Positions 39,478-41,060 of a stretch of DNA of 41,060 nucleotides are shown here, one piece after another. Location: assembly GCA_964464385.1 (NCBI GenBank), contig CAYXFZ010000006.1:1-41060 (forward strand), in the 5' to 3' direction. The position numbers were made by a program, and so were the translations under genes. Numbering within the stretch: the first letter of the stretch is position 1; every line of letters starts with the position of its first letter. Below the pieces are notes generated by a model. It searched no databases. It was not told the DNA's origin and was given only the letters and a program-made list of their open reading frames with translations. Origin of the DNA: CAYXFZ01 sp964464385. GTDB lineage: Bacteria > Planctomycetota > UBA1135.

Positions 39478-40169
39478 AGTCAACTTGGGTTGTCGGAGAC
39501 ATTCACGGTTGCGCAACGGAGCTTGCTCTGCTGATTGAAAAGCTTCCATTGCAAGATGGTGACCGATTCATCTCGGTAGGGGATCTTTATCACCGTGGGC
39601 CGGATCCTGTGGGAGTCGCCCGGCAACTTGGCGCCTTACCTGGTTTTGAGATGGTGCTTGGAAACCACGAGCGCATCCTGGCGGAGCGCATCCAAAGGCT
39701 TCCTCCCGAAGCCGAATTGAATGGTTTTGAGGCCGAGGACCTCGGGGGAGATGGCTCCACGCGGATGACCCCCTTTCCCCCGGAAGAGTCCGGCATTGTT
39801 TTGTCGCTTTTGCGCAATCGCCCCTATTTCTTGCGGGGAGAGCACGAGGGCCAACCTTGGCTGGTCGTTCATGCCGGATTGATCCCCGGCAAGCCCGTAG
39901 AGGAGAACACCCCCTTTGAACTCACACGCACTCGGCAGTTGCCGCATGTGGCGGGCCAGCCGTTTTGGAGTGAATTATGGAATGGTCCAGACTTGGTTCT
40001 CTATGGGCACACGCCCACCCCCACGCCCCGCCCACGCTTTGTCGGCGAGCGCATGGTTGCTCTGGGATTGGACACCGGTTGTGTTTATGGCGGCAGTTTG
40101 ACCGCCTTCCGGATCGAGGATGGGACCATGGTCGATGTTGCCGCCAAAGAACGGTATTACCCCATCTGA
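39474..40169 (+). CDS. calcineurin-like metallophosphoesterase (PPP/ApaH-like)
   Basis: This 231-residue phosphoesterase starts at the ATG at 39474, overlapping the peptidase stop. Motifs in order are VVGDIHGC (Asp9, His11), SVGDLYHRGPDP (Asp37), VLGNHERI (Asn64, His65), VVHAGLIPG and YGHTPTP. The set matches PPP-family phosphatases such as PrpE or ApaH-like enzymes. The second Asp of the usual G-D-x-V-D-R-G is replaced by His40, which may alter catalysis. The substrate could be phosphoprotein or dinucleoside polyphosphate. It closes the peptidase operon. Confidence 0.87.
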   Translation: MKSTWVVGDIHGCATELALLIEKLPLQDGDRFISVGDLYHRGPDPVGVARQLGALPGFEMVLGNHERILAERIQRLPPEAELNGFEAEDLGGDGSTRMTPFPPEESGIVLSLLRNRPYFLRGEHEGQPWLVVHAGLIPGKPVEENTPFELTRTRQLPHVAGQPFWSELWNGPDLVLYGHTPTPTPRPRFVGERMVALGLDTGCVYGGSLTAFRIEDGTMVDVAAKERYYPI

Positions 40170-40208
40170 TCCCCCGTGTCTCTATTCGGAGTTCCCGTGT
40201 CGCGCGAC

Positions 40209-40214
40209 TAGAAT
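40209..40214 (+). promoter_or_regulatory. -10-like TAGAAT for the glycyl-tRNA synthetase gene
   Basis: TAGAAT ends 9 bases before the ATG at 40224, in the 54-base gap after the phosphoesterase gene. A start site would fall within a few bases of the ATG. Confidence 0.45.
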
Positions 40215-40223
40215 CCGACCTCA

Positions 40224-41060
40224 ATGGCCACTGCAAACCACGTCTCCATGGACAAAATCGTGTCCCTTTGCAAGCGCCGAGGGTTCGTTTTTCCGGCCTC
40301 CGAGATTTACGGTGGGCAGGGATCAACTTACGACTGGGGTCCGCTCGGCGTTGAGCTCAAACGACGCGTCAAGGAGGCTTGGTGGGAGAGCATGGTGTAT
40401 TCTCGCCAGGATGTGGTTGGAATTGATTCCGCGATCATTCAATCCCCGGATGTTTGGCGGGCTTCCGGCCACGTCGGCGGGTTTTCCGATCCCCTGATTG
40501 ACAACAAGACCAGCAAACAACGGTATCGCGCGGATCATTTGGTCGAAAACAAAATTGCCAAGTACGAAAAAAAGGGAAAAACGGAAAAGGCCGAGAAATT
40601 GCGGGCGAAGTTGGCCGCCGTCTTGGGCGACAATGAAGGTTTGCGCCAATTGATTTTGGTCGAGAGCATCAAGTGCCCAGTAAGTGGCACGGATGACTGG
40701 ACGGATGTGCGTCAATTCAATTTGATGTTTGAAACTCTCGTTGGGCCGGTTCAGGACAGTAGTTCCGTTGCTTACCTTCGCCCGGAGACAGCCCAGGGAA
40801 TTTTCATCAACTTCAACAATGTGGTGACTTCGACCCGTAAGAAACTTCCCTTCGGGATTGCCCAAATTGGCAAGTCCTTTCGCAACGAAATCACCCCCGG
40901 GAATTTTGTTTTTCGAACGCGCGAGTTTGAGCAAATGGAAATGGAGTTTTTCTGTCGGCCTGAGGACGCGGCTTCTTGGTTCGACTATTGGCAAAAGGAA
41001 AGATTCCAGTGGTATCTCGACTTGGGTGTGGATCCAGACCGTCTCCGCCTCAGGCAGCAT
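40224..41060 (+). CDS. glyQS: glycyl-tRNA synthetase, eukaryote/archaeal-type dimer (5' part, runs off the window)
   Basis: The ATG at 40224 opens a frame with no stop to the last base (279 codons). It charges tRNA-Gly. Class II motifs of the alpha2-type enzyme are present: RRGFVFPASEIYGGQ followed by DWGPLGVELKRRVKEAWW, then HVGGFSDPL, YLRPETAQGIFINF, FGIAQIGKSFRNEITP and REFEQMEMEFF. This is the single-chain GlyRS type, not the alpha2-beta2 GlyQ/GlyS type of many bacteria. Between about 110 and 155 a Lys/Glu-rich helical insertion occurs. The C-terminal half, including the anticodon-binding domain, lies beyond the window. Confidence 0.96.
   Translation, partial: MATANHVSMDKIVSLCKRRGFVFPASEIYGGQGSTYDWGPLGVELKRRVKEAWWESMVYSRQDVVGIDSAIIQSPDVWRASGHVGGFSDPLIDNKTSKQRYRADHLVENKIAKYEKKGKTEKAEKLRAKLAAVLGDNEGLRQLILVESIKCPVSGTDDWTDVRQFNLMFETLVGPVQDSSSVAYLRPETAQGIFINFNNVVTSTRKKLPFGIAQIGKSFRNEITPGNFVFRTREFEQMEMEFFCRPEDAASWFDYWQKERFQWYLDLGVDPDRLRLRQH

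Overview
The window is a gene-dense stretch of a GC-rich, Gram-negative-type bacterial chromosome. It carries lipoprotein signal peptides, two SurA/parvulin-like exported lipoproteins and an MsbA-like exporter, and it lacks phage or insertion-sequence genes. Runs of 10 N and 100 N mark it as a scaffolded draft, probably from a metagenome. The mix of features is compatible with an aquatic Planctomycetota-like organism: a eukaryote-type dimeric glycyl-tRNA synthetase, leaderless-looking promoters, large secreted beta-propeller and Cys-rich proteins, and a selenoprotein. That placement is inference; no ribosomal marker is present to settle it.

Layout. 1-260: two tRNA-Ser genes (minus). 259-3487: bifunctional-nuclease-domain protein, divergent from an Ogt-type DNA alkyl-transferase, then a HupE/UreJ membrane protein and a receiver/HD-GYP regulator (minus). 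3590-6999: tightly overlapping operon of hypoxanthine phosphoribosyltransferase, RluA-type and TruD pseudouridine synthases, and an isoprenylcysteine-methyltransferase-like membrane protein. 7083-9806: secreted Asp-box beta-propeller protein. 9935-11303 (minus): a secreted EF-hand-like protein followed by an AhpD-like protein whose reading frame is interrupted by a TGA exactly where the second cysteine of the CxxC motif should be. This is a selenoprotein candidate that normal gene calling would cut in half. 11520-16113: Tat-exported glycosylasparaginase plus hydantoinase/oxoprolinase subunits A and B. 16147-19568 (minus): NYN-domain protein, YhhQ transporter, a degenerate zincin-like secreted protein and a PpiC-like lipoprotein. 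19625-23045: SurA-like lipoprotein and MsbA-like ABC exporter, interrupted by a 10-N gap. 23046-24211 (minus): IspF and IspD, divergent from ruvC. 24242-28708: ruvC, an unknown protein, a helix-hairpin-helix protein, nadC, a VanZ-like protein and purB. 28788-30157 (minus): a secreted Cys/Gly/Lys-rich repeat protein broken by a 100-N gap. 30251-32334: TIM-barrel isomerase-like protein, DHH phosphoesterase, tRNA-Gly and a strong terminator. 32364-34343: ferredoxin (minus), then plsY and gpsA. 34347-40169: an active plus inactive M16 peptidase pair, an M3 oligopeptidase and a metallophosphoesterase, all start-stop coupled. 40224-end: the 5' part of a glycyl-tRNA synthetase gene.

Two genome-wide habits stand out. 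Within operons most genes overlap by ATGA, GTGA or TTGA. At the heads of transcription units a TANNNT hexamer (often TAGNAT) repeatedly sits 6-9 bases before the start codon without a Shine-Dalgarno sequence, which suggests leaderless mRNAs. Most genes are housekeeping: tRNA and rRNA modification, purine salvage and synthesis, NAD, isoprenoid and phospholipid precursors, DNA repair and envelope proteolysis. The unusual content is the putative selenoprotein, the gap-broken repeat protein and several enzyme folds that have lost catalytic motifs.
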